Shown here: positions 1-11,335 of the stretch, piece after piece | Layout: each line of letters begins with the position of its first letter | How positions within the stretch are numbered: position 1 is the stretch's first letter | NCBI RefSeq assembly: GCF_051014445.1 | Contig: NW_027488365.1 | Span: 40,124,001-40,188,000, forward strand | Length of the DNA: 64,000 nucleotides | Source of the DNA: Colletes latitarsis | Lineage: Eukaryota > Arthropoda > Insecta > Hymenoptera > Colletidae | Direction of reading: 5' to 3' | The notes under the pieces: generated by a model | Seen by the model: the letters and a program-made list of their open reading frames with translations, nothing else | The model's database searches: none | What the model was told of the DNA's origin: nothing | Translations under genes and position numbers: made by a program

Positions 1-639
1 CTTCCCCGATTGTACCGGCATTGGTCGGGGGGGCATCGCCTTCCTGCTGACCGCTCTACCGGGGAGGAGCTCATCCCGGAAGGCGGCCAGCTTCCGCTCA
101 ATCATTTCCCCAATCCTCCTCAGAAGTTCGTCCTCTGAGGAGAACGGGGAACTCTGCGAGGACGGAGTGCGGGCGGAAGGGCCTGTAGAGCCTCACACTA
201 CCGCCGCCGCAACCCGCTTATTTGCCACCGCCGGGACACGCGGCGGAGGAGGCGGGAGGATTGGAGGGAGGGCCGCGCCATTCCAGCAAGCCTCTGCCCT
301 CCTCCTCCCCCTTCTCTCCTCCTCCAACAGGAGCTGCAGACGGGCGTTCCGTCCGCTCAGCTCCTGCGCCGCCTCCCTCATCTTTTGCGCAGCCTCTCTC
401 AGGGCCTCTGCGCCGCCGCTCTTGTACCCCTTAAAGGAGCAGGATGCGGCCACCTTCTCCACCCGCCTCAGAGACGAGGATATCCTCTCGCAAATCTTCT
501 CGGTTACCTCGTCCCTGAGGCAACTCGCCATTACCACCGGGCTCATTGCCCTACCCACTCCGGAGACGGACTGCCCCGTCCGCTTCCTCTTGGAGCCTAT
601 GTGACTGACACAGTCTCGTCGTCCTCCTCCGCCCTCCAC
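1..639 (-). pseudogene. LINE copy A ORF1 (gag-like), N-terminal part with premature stop
   Basis: The frame encodes the N-terminal, non-zinc-finger part of an R1-clade ORF1 protein: a basic start, a conserved VGRAMSPVV segment, then a probable coiled coil rich in Arg, Glu and Leu (ISSSLRRV, LQLLLEEERRGRRRAEA). The same segments occur in copy D ORF1 at 54283-55236. A TGA stop at 193-195 stands where copy D has an Arg codon (CGT), and homology resumes in the same frame beyond it to the left edge. ORF1 proteins of this clade bind RNA and form the ribonucleoprotein. The copy is therefore not coding intact. The start codon is uncertain because copy D diverges upstream of this point. Confidence 0.7.
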
Positions 640-1144
640 GAAGCCGGGCCAGGCGCTGAGTGAGGCGTGAGCGCCGTCACCCCAGCCCCAACACCGTCTT
701 CGACCTCCCTCTCCGCAATAACCCGCCCCAAGCCCGTTTTGTTATGAAAACCCATTTAGCTCCCACGCGTAGGTCGTAAAAAAGGTCCACCCGGGCAGAG
801 CCGCCTTACCCGGGCAAGCCTAATACTCCGGGGGTACGGCAGGTGCCCTCGGAGGTGTTCGCTTGGGATTGGGTCTTCTCCCCCAACCATGCATCCATCG
901 GCGCGCACCATGGCTTAGGATTCGAGGGCGATTTCATAGAGTCGCCATACTCGCGGCCCGGGAGGCTAAGCCAAGGCCCCCGTTCCTGCTGCCGTCACGT
1001 ACCATTCACAAAACCAAAGAAAGTATTGTAGATGGGACGTTATGACGACCAATAGGAGGCATACGGTGTGATAAGCATCAGGTACCTCGGGGTCGCTACG
1101 CCCCGTACTGCGGCCGACGATTGCCGGACACAGCCCCTGAGGGT
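1..1144 (-). mobile_element. R1-clade LINE copy A, 5' part (continues off the left edge)
   Basis: This is the 5' end of a non-LTR retrotransposon read on the minus strand: about 500 bp of 5' UTR followed by the start of ORF1. It matches copy D (49920-55827) throughout, including the 5' UTR segments near 775-840 and 895-1144. Its 5' terminus is GGGT (plus strand) abutting the satellite TGCATACTAGC, the same joint as copy C at 28624. The 3' half and poly-A tail lie outside the window. The first 200 or so bases of flanking satellite also resemble the flank of copy C, so A and C may descend from one duplicated insertion. Confidence 0.85.
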
Positions 1145-2742
1145 TGCATACTAGCTTGCTGCTTTCTTCCAAGCTTACTACTTCCTTACTAGCATACTGG
1201 TTGCCTACTTACTAGCTTACTGCTTGTTAACAAGCTTACTGCCTGCTTACTAGCTTTCAACTTGCTTACAAGCTAACTGGTTGCTTACTAGCTTACTGCT
1301 TGCATACTAGCTTACTGCTTGCTTAGAAGCATACTGCTTTCTTACTAGCCCGCAGCTTGCTTTCCAGCTTACTGCATCGTTATTAGCTTCCTGCTTGCTT
1401 CCTAGCTAACTGCCATCTTGCTAGCTAATTGCATCTTTACTAGCATGCCGCTTTCATTCTAGCTTCCTCCACGCTTATCAGCTCACTGCAACCGTACTAG
1501 CCTACTGCTAGCTTACTCGCTTACTGCTCGCTTACTGGCCCACTGATTGCTTACTAGCATACTGCTTCCTTACTAGCTCACCGATTGCTTACAAACTTAC
1601 TCCTTGTTTCCTAGCTTACTTGTTGCTTACTAGGTTACTGCATGCCTACCGGCTTACTGCTTACTTACGAGATTACTGCTAGCTTACTCACTTACTGCAT
1701 TTTCACTAGCCTGCTGCTTGCTTTCTAGCTTACTGCTTGTTTACTAGCTTGCTGCTTGCTTTCTAGATCACTGCTTGCTTACTATCTTGCTGCTTGCTTC
1801 CCAGCTTACAGCTTGCTTACTATCATACTGCTTTCATACCAGATAACTGCTTTCTGACTAGCCTGCTGCTTGCTTACAAGCTTACTGCTTGCATACTGGC
1901 TTACTGCTTGCTGCCTAGCTTACTGCTTGTTTACTACCTAACCACTTTCTTACTACATTCTTTCTTACTAGCTTCCTTCTCGCTTACTAGCTCACTGCTT
2001 GCTTCCTAGCTTTCTGCTTCTTTACTAGCATCCTGCTTGTTTACGAGCTCACTGCTTCCCCACTAGCATACTGCTTGCTTAATACCATACTAGCTAACAC
2101 CTTCCTTACCAGGTAACTACTTGCTTACTAGCTTACAGGTTACTTACTAGCTTACTGCATGCTTGGTAGCATACTGCTTCCTTACTAGCTTCCTCCTCGC
2201 TTATTAGATCAATGCTAGCTTAGTAGCTTACTGGTTGCTTACTAGCTTACTGTTTGCTTACTAGCACACTGCATTCTTACTAGCTTTCTCCTCGCTTACT
2301 AGCTCAATGCTTGCTTAGTCGCTTACCGCTTGCTTACAAGAATACTGCTCGCTTACTGGCATACTGCTTTCTTAATAGCTACCAGCTTTCTGAACAGCCT
2401 GCAGCTTGCTCACAAGCTTACTGCTTGCTTACTTGCTTACTGCTTGCCTACTAGCTCACTGCTTGCATACTAGCTCACTGCTTGCTTAGTAGCTTACTGC
2501 TTGCTTACTAGCTCACTGCTTGCATACAAATTTGCTGCTTGCTTAGTAGCTTACTGCTTGCTTAGTAGCTTCCTGCATGCTTACTAGCTCACTGCTTGCA
2601 TACTAATTTACTGCTTGCTTTCTAGCTTACAACTTGCTTACTAGCATACTGCTTCCTTACTAGCTAACTGCTTTCTTACTAGCTTGCGGCTTGCCTGGTA
2701 GCAATCTTATTTCTTACCATCTTACCGTATGCTTACTTGCAC

Positions 2743-2744
<2 letters not shown>
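1145..2744 (+). repeat. 19-bp satellite array, block 1
   Basis: Tandem degenerate copies of TTACTGCTTGCTTACTAGC in plus orientation. The unit is itself built of two related halves, TTACTGCTTGC and TTACTAGC. Copies vary by substitution and by small changes of length; there are no unique spacers and no plausible gene. Leucine-rich reading frames here are translations of the repeat. The last 13 bases (2732-2744) form the left target duplication of LINE copy B. Confidence 0.95.
2732..2744. repeat. Target-site duplication of LINE B (left)
   Basis: CTTACTTGCACAC at 2732-2744 recurs exactly at 5435-5447 on the other side of copy B. The first C is ambiguous because the LINE sequence also ends in C. 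It corresponds to satellite unit positions 11 to 4 of the next unit. Confidence 0.9.
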
Positions 2745-2782
<38 letters not shown>

Positions 2783-2807
2783 TCGTGGGGAAAATCTTCG
2801 AAAGACT

Positions 2808-2839
2808 CCCTCCCACCTCCTTGGGGAGAGGTGGGAGGG
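2808..2839 (-). other. LINE B 3'-UTR hairpin 1
   Basis: A perfect 12-bp stem: CCCTCCCACCTC at 2808-2819 pairs with GAGGTGGGAGGG at 2828-2839 around an 8-nt loop. It lies close to the poly-A tail. The same stem is in copy D (49962-49993) and, with a compensatory pair change, in copy C (6987-7018). Its position suggests a 3'-end recognition structure for reverse transcription; that role is inferred. Confidence 0.75.
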
Positions 2840-2923
2840 GTGTGTGGGATTCCCCGCGCCCGTACAACGACAGGCGCGGGACCTACCCACTAAAAACCCC
2901 ACGGTGACCCTTCGGCACGCTTT

Positions 2924-2969
2924 GGGAGGATACCGGGAATCGCTCGAAGCATTCTTCCGGTATCCTCCC
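2924..2969 (-). other. LINE B 3'-UTR hairpin 2
   Basis: A perfect 13-bp stem: GGGAGGATACCGG at 2924-2936 pairs with CCGGTATCCTCCC at 2957-2969, loop of 20 nt. The stem and the loop sequence GAATCGCTCGAAGCAT are kept in copies C (7048-7092) and D (50078-50123, one A-C mismatch). Confidence 0.75.
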
Positions 2970-3297
2970 CGTGCCCGCGCTTTCGCGCCCATCCCCCGGG
3001 GGGACAATCGGTCCCCCCAGTAGACACACTGCCTCATAGCGGCGGGACGGGGCCACTCCATCCCGCCGCTATCCGTCCCGGGGCCGCGTTTAGTGGCGGC
3101 TGCGAGCCCCAACTCGCAACCGCCCGCGACCCCGTTTCCACCCCTCGGCGGCCGGGCGTTCATGGCCGCACCAGACCGCCGAGGGTGCCTCCCCTTGCGT
3201 CGGACCGGTAGGGGGAGGCACTCCTACCCCCAACCGATCCGACCCGGCGCCGCCTGGCGGGAGGAGGGTCCCCTCAGGACCCCCCTCCCAGCCTAGG

Positions 3298-5434
3298 TCA
3301 TCCGCCACGCCGAGGCGGCCGCCCGCGACGCCTCGCGACCGGGCGACGACCTCGGGCCACCGCACGAGCGCGAGCTTCAGTGCGCCGCTGAAGCTCGCGC
3401 TCCCTCCCCGCGGCCTCCTTCTGCAACATTACGTTCTCGCAGAAGGAGGCCACGGCCCTCCACTTCTCCTCGCTGCCGAGCATGGCGCGCACCACGCCCG
3501 GCAGCGAGACATCCCGCCCGACGACGCCGACCAGGACACGGCGCTCCCCCTCCCACGCGGGGCATACCTCCAGGGTATGATCCGCCGTGTCCTGCTCAGC
3601 GTCGCAGTGGCAGCAACGCGCCGTCGGCTCCTTCCCTATCCGGCACAGGTATCTTCCGAAGCTGCCATGCCCGGAAAATACCTGTGCCAGCCGGTAGGTG
3701 AGGCTGCCATGGCCTCTGTCCAGCCACTCCTTCAGGAGTGGCCGAACAGCCCCGACAGTCCGGTGCCCCGCGGTTGGCAGAGCCAGCCGCTCCTGCCACG
3801 CGAGCAACACGGACTGCCGGGCCTGGCGCTTCAAATCGCCCCAAGCAGGTTCCTGCCCGCCCGGGACCGCCCCCACCCCCGCGCGACGGTCGACGCGGTG
3901 CCGGTACATCACCGCGTGCGACCGCGCGAGCAGGTCCATGGGCGGCATCCCCGCTAGAACCGTCGCCGCCTCATGTGACATGGTCCGATACCCGCGGACG
4001 ACCCAGAGCGCCATACGCCTCTGCACCCGACGCAGCATAGTCATGCTGCGCCGGGAGGCATCCAGGTCGTCCGCCCAGACGGGGGCCCCGTATAGGGCCA
4101 CCGACTGGACCATTGCCACATAGAGGCGACGAACTCGGCCCGCCGGGCCCCCCAGGTTGGGCAGGATCCGGCCCAGAGCCGCAACCATCCTTTCCAACCG
4201 GGGGACCAGGCAGCGGAAATGCTTCTCGAAACGCCAGTGGCTATCGAGGATCAGCCCTAGATACCTGATCTGGGGCTTCACCTCGATGTCAGCCCCACCC
4301 ACCCGAATCAGGGGGGGTGGCGGATCCTGCCGAGGTGAATGAAACGCAATCACCTCGGTCTTATGGACCGCCACCGTCATCCCCATCCCCCTGATCCGGT
4401 CGACGACGCGTTGCGACCCCTCCTCCGCGCGACGCATGGCCCTCCCCCAGTGCGCCCCGACGGCCAGCACCAGTGTGTCATCCGCATAACACACCGTGCT
4501 GACGCCGTCGGGGAGGCCGGCCCGCAACACCGAGTCGTACGCGATGTTCCACAGGAGTGGCCCGAGGACCGACCCCTGCGGAACACCGCAGTACACCTCC
4601 CTCCGCATATCACCATCCCGGCCCGGATACTCGATCCACCTGCCGCGGAGATAATCCCCGACGACCGCCCTGAGACAAGGGGGGACTCGATGATATTCGA
4701 GTCCCCTCCTTATCTCTTCCCAGGGGAGGGTGTTAAAGGCATTGGCAATATCCAAGGATATTGCCAATGCCACCCCTCCCCGGGAGACGGCCGCCTCCGA
4801 GAGGGCCCTCACACGACCTATCGCGTCGATAGTCGATCGGCCCCCCCGGAAACCGAACTGGCAGTCGGCCAGACCGGGATCACCCCGCGACAGGTGCTCG
4901 ACGAGGCGGGCAGCAATCACACGCTCGAAGAGCTTGCCCACCTCGTCGAGGAGACAAATGGGCCGGTATGCGGAGGGAGACTCCGCGGGCCGACCCTCCT
5001 TCCGGAGGAGGACCATCCTCGCCACCTTCCAACTGGGGGGGAATCGCCCGTCCATCAGGCAGCGGTCGAACAACCGCCTGAGGTCGGCCCCAAGGACGCC
5101 CTGGGTCAAGACCCAAACCCGGCCGGGCACACCATCCGGACCCGGGGCCGTGTTACGAACCCCGAGCCGTCTGATGGCCGCTGCCAGCTCCTCCTGCGGG
5201 ACCCCCAGCTCGGCCGTCCACTCCACTGGGACAGCCGCCGCCGCCGGAGGACGCGGTCCCCTCTCCCCAATTGGGAAGAGTGTATTGACCACGTCCTCCA
5301 GCAGCCGGGGGTCATGACCCTCGGTGACGGGGGGCGCCCACGGGCGGAGCTTATTCAGCACCACCTTATATGGGCGCCCCCATGGATCGTCATCAAGGGT
5401 CTGGAGGAGCTCCTTCCATGCCTGGGTCTTGGCC
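3298..5434 (-). CDS. LINE copy B ORF2 fragment: reverse transcriptase and C-terminal zinc motif
   Basis: An uninterrupted frame of about 712 codons, the C-terminal part of an R1-clade ORF2 polyprotein. Reverse transcriptase motifs are visible in order: a PGPDGVPGR segment, the core around VALAISLDIANAFNTLPW, then CYADDTLVLA with the catalytic YADD at 4477-4488. Near the C-terminus is a CCHC motif (CCHCDAEQDTADHTLEVC), typical of R1-type ORF2. No RNase H domain is seen, as expected for R1-clade elements. The endonuclease and the true start are lost to 5' truncation; the reading frame runs on for a few codons into satellite. It would normally act in a cytoplasmic or nuclear RNP, priming reverse transcription on nicked DNA. 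This copy cannot be autonomous because the endonuclease is missing. Confidence 0.88.
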
Positions 5435-6946
5435 CTTACTTGCACACTGCTAACCACCTAGCTTTCTGCTCGCTTACCAGCTCACTTGTTGCTTTGTAGC
5501 TCACTGCATCCTTACTAGCTTACTGTTTGCTTACTAGCTCACTGCTTGCTTGCTAGCATACTGCTTTTTTACTCGCTACGTGCTTTCTTACTAGCCAGCA
5601 GCTTCCTTACTAGCTTACTGGTTGCTTACTATCTTATTGCTTGCTTACTTCCATACTGCTTCCTTACTAGCTTTCACCGCGCTTACTAGCTCACTGCTGG
5701 CTTACTAGCTTACTAATTGCTTACTTGTTAACTGCTTTCTTACCAGCTTACAGCTTTACCTACTAGCTTACTTGTTGCTTACTAGCTTGCTGCTTGCTTA
5801 CTATCATACTGCTTCGTTACTAGCTTCCACCTCGCATTCTAGATCACTGCTTGCTTACGAGATTACTGCTAGCTTACTCGCTTACGGATTGCTTACTAGC
5901 TTAATGCTTGCTTACTAGCTTACTACAAGCTTACTAGCTAACTGTTTTCATACCAGCTCACTCCTTGCTTACTAGCTTACTGCTTGCTTACTAGCTTACT
6001 GGTTGCTTACTAGCATACTGCTTTCTTACTAGCTAACTGCTTCCTTACTTTCCTCCTGCTTGCTTACTAGCTTACTTGTTTCCTACTAGCATACTGCTTG
6101 CTTAGTGACATACTGCTTCCTTACAATCTTCCTCCTCGCACATTAGCTCACTGCTTGCTTAGTAGCTTACTGGTTGCTTACTAGCTTACTGCTTGTTTTC
6201 TAGCATACCGCTTCCTGTCGAGCTTCCTGCTCGCTTACTGGTTCACTGCATGCTTACTAGCATACTGCTCTCCTACTAGCTAATCGCTTCCTGACTATTC
6301 TGCAGCTTGCTTACTAGCTTCCTGCTCTGTTACCAGCTCACTGCTTGCTTACTTGCTTACTTCTTGCATACTAGCTTACTGCTTGCTTTCTGGCTTTCTG
6401 TTTCCTTACTAGCTGCTGCTTCTTTACTAGGTTCCTGCTCGCTTACTAGCTCACTGCTTGCGTACTAGCTTATTGCTAGCTTACACGCTTACTGCTTGCT
6501 TTCTAGCCCGCTGCGTGCTTCCTAGCTTACTGCTTCCTTACTAGCTTCCTGCTTGCTTACTAGCTTACTGCTAGCTTACTCGTTTAGTGCTTGCCTGCAA
6601 GCTTGCTGCTTGCTTTCTAGCTTACTGCTTGCCTATTAGCATACTATTCCCTTACTAGCTTCCTCCTCGCTTACGAGCTCACTGCTTGCTTACCAGCATA
6701 CTGCTTTGTTACTAGGTTACCGCTTGCTTACTAGCATGCTTCATTCTTACTAACATAGTGCTTTCATACAACCTAACTGCTTTCTTACTACAATCCTGCT
6801 TTCCTCCTAACTTACTCCTTCCTTACTAGCTTCCTGCTTCCTTACTAGCTAACTGCTAGCTGACTAGCTTACTGGTTGCTTACTAGCATACTGCTTCCTT
6901 ACTTGCTTCCTCCTCGCTTACAAGCTTACTGCTTGCATGCCAGCTT
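5435..6946 (+). repeat. 19-bp satellite array, block 2
   Basis: Plus-oriented degenerate 19-bp satellite between LINE copies B and C. Its first 13 bases are the right target duplication of B (5435-5447) and its last 14 (TTGCATGCCAGCTT, 6933-6946) are the left target duplication of C. Nothing else is recognisable in it. Confidence 0.95.
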
Positions 6947-6986
6947 TTCTTTTTTTTTTTTTCGTGGGGAAAATCTTCGTAAGACT

Positions 6987-7018
6987 CCCTTCCACCTCTT
7001 TGTGGAGAGGCGGAAGGG
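6987..7018 (-). other. LINE C 3'-UTR hairpin 1 with compensatory change
   Basis: CCCTTCCACCTC (6987-6998) pairs with GAGGCGGAAGGG (7007-7018). Relative to copies B and D, one C-G pair has become T-A on both arms, preserving pairing. Another pair is now an A-C mismatch. Confidence 0.7.
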
Positions 7019-7399
7019 GTGTGTGGGATGACTCTTCCGCACGTTTTGGGAGGATACCGGGAATCGCTCGAAGCATACTTCCGGTATCCTCCACGTGCCT
7101 GCGCTGTACACCCATCCACGGGAGGACAAAAGGGTCTCGCGGGCTGTCACGCTATCTCATGGCGGCTGGACGAGGTCTGTCCGTCCTACCGCCATCCGTC
7201 TCGGAGCCGCGTTCAGTAGCGGTTGCGAGCCCTGACACGCCGCTCCATGCCACCGACGGTGCCTTCCGATGCGCCGGACCGGAATTAGGGTGGCACTCCC
7301 ACTTCGGTCCGACCCCGCGCCTCGTGGCTGTTGTAGGCTCCCTTGAGGAACGTCCTCCCAGCCAGGGTCATCCGCCACGCCGCGTGGGCCGCCCACGAC

Positions 7400-8706
7400 T
7401 CCCGGCGCCACGAGCATGGCGCGCACCATGCCCGGCAGCGAGACATCCCGCCCTATGACGCCGACCAGGACACGGCGCTCCCCCTCCCACGCAGGGCACA
7501 CCTCGTGGGTGTGTTCAACCGTATCCTGCTCAGCGTCACAATGGCAGCAACGCGCCGTCGGCTCCTTCCCTATCCGGCACAGGTATCTGCCGAAGCTGCC
7601 ATGCCCAGAGAACACCTGTGCCATCCGGTAAGTGAGGCTTCCATGGCCTCTGTCCAGCCACTCACTCAGGAGTGGCCGAACTGCCCCGACTATCTGGTGC
7701 CCTGCGATTGGCAGAGCCAACCGCTCCTGCCACGCGATCATCACGAACTGCCGGGCCTGGCGCTTCAAATCGCCCCAAGCAGATTCCTGCGCTCCCGGGA
7801 CTGCTCCCACCCCCGCGCGACGGTCGACGTGGTGACGATACAGCACCGCGTGCGACCGCGCGAGGAGGTCTATGGGCGGCATCCCCGCAAGAACCGTCGC
7901 CGCCTCATGTGACACGATCCGGTACCCGCAGACGACCCGCAACGCCATCCGCCTCTGCACCCGTCGCAGCATCGTCATGCTGCGCCGGGAGGCCGCGAGG
8001 TCGTCCGCCCAAACGCGGGCCTCGTAAAGGGCCACCGACTGTACCATTGCCACATAGAGGCGGCGCACTCTGCCAGGCGGGCCCCCCATGTTGGGTTGGA
8101 TTCGGCCTGAAGCCGCGACCATCCACTCCAAACGGGGGACCAGGTAACGGAAATACTCCTCGAAGCGCCAGTGGTTATCGAGGATCAGCCCCAGATACCT
8201 CATCTGGGGTTTCACCTCGATATCAGCCTCACCTAGCCGGATCAGAGGGGGTGGCGGATCCTGCCAAGGTGAATGGAAAGCTATCACATCGGTCTTATGG
8301 ACCGCCACCGTCATCCCCATCCCTCTGATCCGACCGACGACGCGCTGTGCCCCCTCCACCGCGGGACGCTTGGCCCTCCCCCAGTACGCCCCGACGGCCA
8401 GCACCAGTGTGTCATCTGCATAACACACGGCGCTGACGCCGTCGGGGAGGTCGGCCCGCAACACCTTATCGTATGCGACGTTCCACAGGAGTGGCCCGAA
8501 GACCGATCCCTGCGGAAGGCCGCAGTACACCTCCCTCCGCATATCTCCATCCCGGCCCGGATACTCGATCCACCTGCCACGGAGGTAATCCCCGACGACT
8601 GTCCTGAGATAAGGAGGGACCCGACGATCTTCGAGCCCCCTCCTTATCTCTTCCCAGAGAAGAGTGTTAAAGGCGTTGGCAATATCCAAGGATACTGCCA
8701 AAGCCT
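7400..8706 (-). pseudogene. LINE copy C ORF2, reverse transcriptase and C-terminus
   Basis: Encodes the RT palm onward from DIANAFNTLLW, with CYADDTLVLA and the C-terminal CCHC motif (CCHCDAEQDTVEHTHEVC) intact. Near the C-terminus the sequence jumps from the RAML segment straight to a segment lying downstream of the stop or near-terminal Arg-rich region of copy B, so roughly 130 bp is deleted and the end of the protein is replaced by out-of-frame 3' sequence (the open frame runs to 7157). The N-terminal half lies at 26801-28390, beyond the nested copia. The gene is broken by that insertion. Confidence 0.85.
8702..8706. repeat. Copia target-site duplication (left)
   Basis: AGCCT at 8702-8706 matches AGCCT at 26796-26800, directly outside the two copia LTRs. 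Confidence 0.9.
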
Positions 8707-9002
8707 TATTGGAAATAGGTGGTGGAATAAAAAAAACAATTTACTTTATATATAACTTTTACTAAGCTTTTACTAAACACGTGGAAGGCACGTCTTCACG
8801 CTTTCAAAGGAACATACAGAATGAATAGGTCAGTGACGAAAAATTCGTCCCGTACCCTCAGACCCAATCGGTCCTATACTTTGTCTAAACAAGCCAAGGA
8901 AGGGATACAGCTGCACCCTCTTGACTTGTATTTCGAAACATACGCGTCGATGGTTTTTGTCACATAAAGAAAGCTTTCTCTTTTAGAAGAGAAAAACCAA
9001 CA
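8707..9002 (-). repeat. Copia 3' LTR
   Basis: A 296-bp LTR starting TATTGGAAATAGG and ending CAACA on the plus strand (TGTTG...CCAATA in sense). It is colinear with 24694-26795 once the mariner is removed and keeps the empty TA target of that mariner at about 8746-8753. An AAGGAGGCG purine stretch (9003-9011, minus strand) next to it is a likely polypurine tract. Confidence 0.92.
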
Positions 9003-9187
9003 CGCCTCCTTAAAAATTAATCGTCTGCGCTAAACTAACGATATACCTTCCATGTGCTTTTTCTGGGGCAAATACATATGGTTCAACATTTGTTGCTGAG
9101 GATTAGGAAAACCCAGAAAAACCTAATCAAACCATTAGACCGGAATATAATACATTTTTACATATTTACAAGAATAATATTATTATA

Positions 9188-10737
9188 TTATTCCAATCCC
9201 ATTCCTGTTCTGAATTCCAGGAATTTGACTCCTGGTAGCGGCTTGGTCATAACATCCGCCAGCTGACTACCTGTGGAAATGTATTTCAGTTTAATTACTT
9301 TCTTTTCAATCTGATCTCTTGAGAAATGATACTTTATGTCTATATGTTTTGACCTTTTGTGATCAGTTGGATTATTCGCTATGCTAATACAACCATTATT
9401 ATCTTCATAGATAATAATTGGGTTTGAAATGTTTAATGTTATACTATTTGCTAATGACTTTAACCATAATGACTCTCTAACGGCTTCAAAAAGAGCCATG
9501 TATTCAGCTTCTGTAGATGAAGCTGCTACTGATGCTTGTTTCTTTGTGTTCCAACAAATAGTGCAACGTTCAAATAATTTGAATAAGAAACCAGTAGTAC
9601 TTTTTCTGTCATTTTTATCATTTCCTCCCCAATCAGAATCTACATAACCTGTTAAAATATTTTCATAACCACCTCGAACAAAGTTAATTTTATATCAATC
9701 GATCCCTTCAAATATCTTAGTACTCGTTTTAAACATTTCCAGAGTTCCTCATTATTTTTATTTAGGTATCGACTTAAAATATTAATTGCCGTATGTAAAT
9801 CTGGTCGAGTACATAACATTATATACATTAAACATCCGATAAGATTTCGACATGGAGCGTCATATTTCTTATCGGAATTCAAAGCTGCATAATCTAATTT
9901 ATTTTCCAGTGGTGTACTTACAGGTTTACATTCAGACATTTTGAATTTACTTAAAACTGTTCGGATATATGCACTTTGATCCATTGATATTTTATCTACA
10001 CTTCTCTCGATTTTTATTCCCAAGAAAAGTTTAATATGTTTTAGATCTACCATGATAAATCTATTCATTAAATAATTTTTGAAGTTATCCATTTCTTCAA
10101 TATTAGCAGTAGCGATTACCAGATCATCTACATAAAGTACCACATATATATTTTTCAATATATATCCTTTATCTAAAATGTAAATACATCTATCAACAGA
10201 TGAATTTTGAAAACCTTTACTTTTAAGAGTTTGTTCAAATACTTCAAACCAGCATCTTGCTGCTTGTTTTAACCCGTAAATGGCTTTATTTAATTTACAA
10301 ACTTGGTTTTCTTTGTTATCAATTCCTTCAGGAACTTTCATATAAATTTCCTCTTTCAATATACCGTTCAGAAAAGCAGTTTTCACGTCCATATGATGAA
10401 CTAACAAATTATACTGATTGGAAAATGCTATTAAAAATCTAAAGCTTGCTATTCTTGCTACCGGTGCAAATGTTTCATCATAATCAATTAAATATTGTTG
10501 ACTGAAACCTCTCGCAACAAGGCGAGCTTTATATTTTAATGGGTTTCCAAATTCATCGTTTTTAATTGTAAATACCCATTTACAGTCTACAATATTTTTC
10601 TTTTCGGGTCTTGGCACTAAATTCCATGTTTCATTAACTATGAAAGAATTAATTTCGTCTTTAATTGCCTGTTCCCACCAAATTCTATCGTCCCTATTTG
10701 TTTCGGCTCGGTCTATATTGAATAAACCAATTCGCAG
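9188..10737 (-). pseudogene. Copia Pol: reverse transcriptase and RNase H (broken)
   Basis: The frame at 9652-10737 encodes a copia RT: WVFTIKNDEFGNP, KARLVARGFSQQY, DVKTAFLNG, CKLNKAIYGLKQAARCW and the catalytic LYVDDLVIA. A single-base frameshift near 9655-9690 separates it from the RNase H part (to 9188), which retains SSTEAEYMALFEAVRE, YEDNNGCISIANN, KHIDIKYHF and KPLP. Upstream, at about 10738, the frame runs into the LTR of the BEL element, so the first residues in the long reading frame are not copia. The polyprotein would make cDNA in virus-like particles. The copy is inactive because of the frameshift and the insertions. Confidence 0.88.
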
Positions 10738-11309
10738 TGTGGATAGGATAGATTGGTCCACGGAACTGTGGATATTCCGGCTAATGAACTTTATTCTCCC
10801 TTCGCGTCTTATTCTTATAAAGCCTGACGAGCTCACTGTTAACAGGGTTACTTCTGTATGAATCGATTATCAGTTACAGACTAACTGTGCGAAGCGAGCG
10901 GTTAAATTTTGTATTCGCCGGCCGAGTATGAAAAACTATCCGGCGAGACTCGGGCGTGTTCGCGTAACGGCAATAACATCAAGCCTTGTTGACGAGCTGC
11001 CAGCGGTTACGCCAAGGCGCTTTGAATATATGATATTGAACATACCGCCCGCCTCGCATTCGAAAGAAGCGAAACGGTGTATATAAGTTCGCAACAGAAA
11101 AAAAACTAAAGAAATTCACTCACTGATTCGCAAACATTAGGAGCGCTGATCGATCAAATGTGGCATACATTTTATAGGCGCATCGAAGGAACAAGAATAG
11201 AATAATTAACAATAACTTAATATTATGACTTAATGGCTAACGGAATTTATAAGCAAGTAATACATAATGAGCTTGAAACAACGCATTAACTTATAGACAA
11301 TCACACACA
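10738..11309 (-). repeat. BEL/Pao 3' LTR
   Basis: About 572 bp between the end of BEL pol and resumed copia RT sequence, bounded TGTGGATAGG...ATCACACACA on the plus strand, i.e. TGTGTGTG...CCACA in sense. The limits are inferred from TG/CA termini and the copia joint, because no second LTR survives for comparison. A probable TATA-like GTGTATATAAG is at about 11075-11085. Confidence 0.6.
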
Positions 11310-11335
11310 GGGAAGTTAGAATATGTATAATCTAA

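Larger units (their letters stand above)
2745..5434 (-). mobile_element. R1-clade LINE copy B, 5'-truncated, with poly-A tail
   Basis: A minus-strand LINE insertion flanked by an exact 12-13 bp target duplication. The plus strand begins with 37 T residues (2745-2781), the poly-A tail of the element, then a 3' UTR of about 515 bp, then the C-terminal two thirds of ORF2. The 5' end is truncated inside ORF2 (joint at ...GGCC/CTTACTTGC, 5434/5435), where copies C and D continue. It has the cleanest coding frame of the four copies, so it is probably the youngest. Insertion is into the satellite in the same register as copy D. Confidence 0.93.
6947..8706 (-). mobile_element. R1-clade LINE copy C, 3' part
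   Basis: The left part of a minus-strand LINE split by the copia element. It starts with an interrupted T-run (about 6945-6962, poly-A tail) and the conserved 3' UTR with hairpins at 6987-7018 and 7048-7092. It ends at 8706, where the copia target duplication AGCCT (8702-8706) begins the interruption; the rest of the element resumes at 26801. The 14-bp flanks of the whole LINE, TTGCATGCCAGCTT (6933-6946) and TTGCATACTAGCTT (28624-28637), match at 12 of 14 positions and are the probable target duplication. Confidence 0.9.

Noticed and set aside
4339..5499. A 386-codon frame on the plus strand (and similar long antisense frames at 51244-52158, 54317-55426 and 26936-27892)
   Set aside because: They are GC-rich shadows of the LINE ORFs on the opposite strand and contain no recognisable domains.
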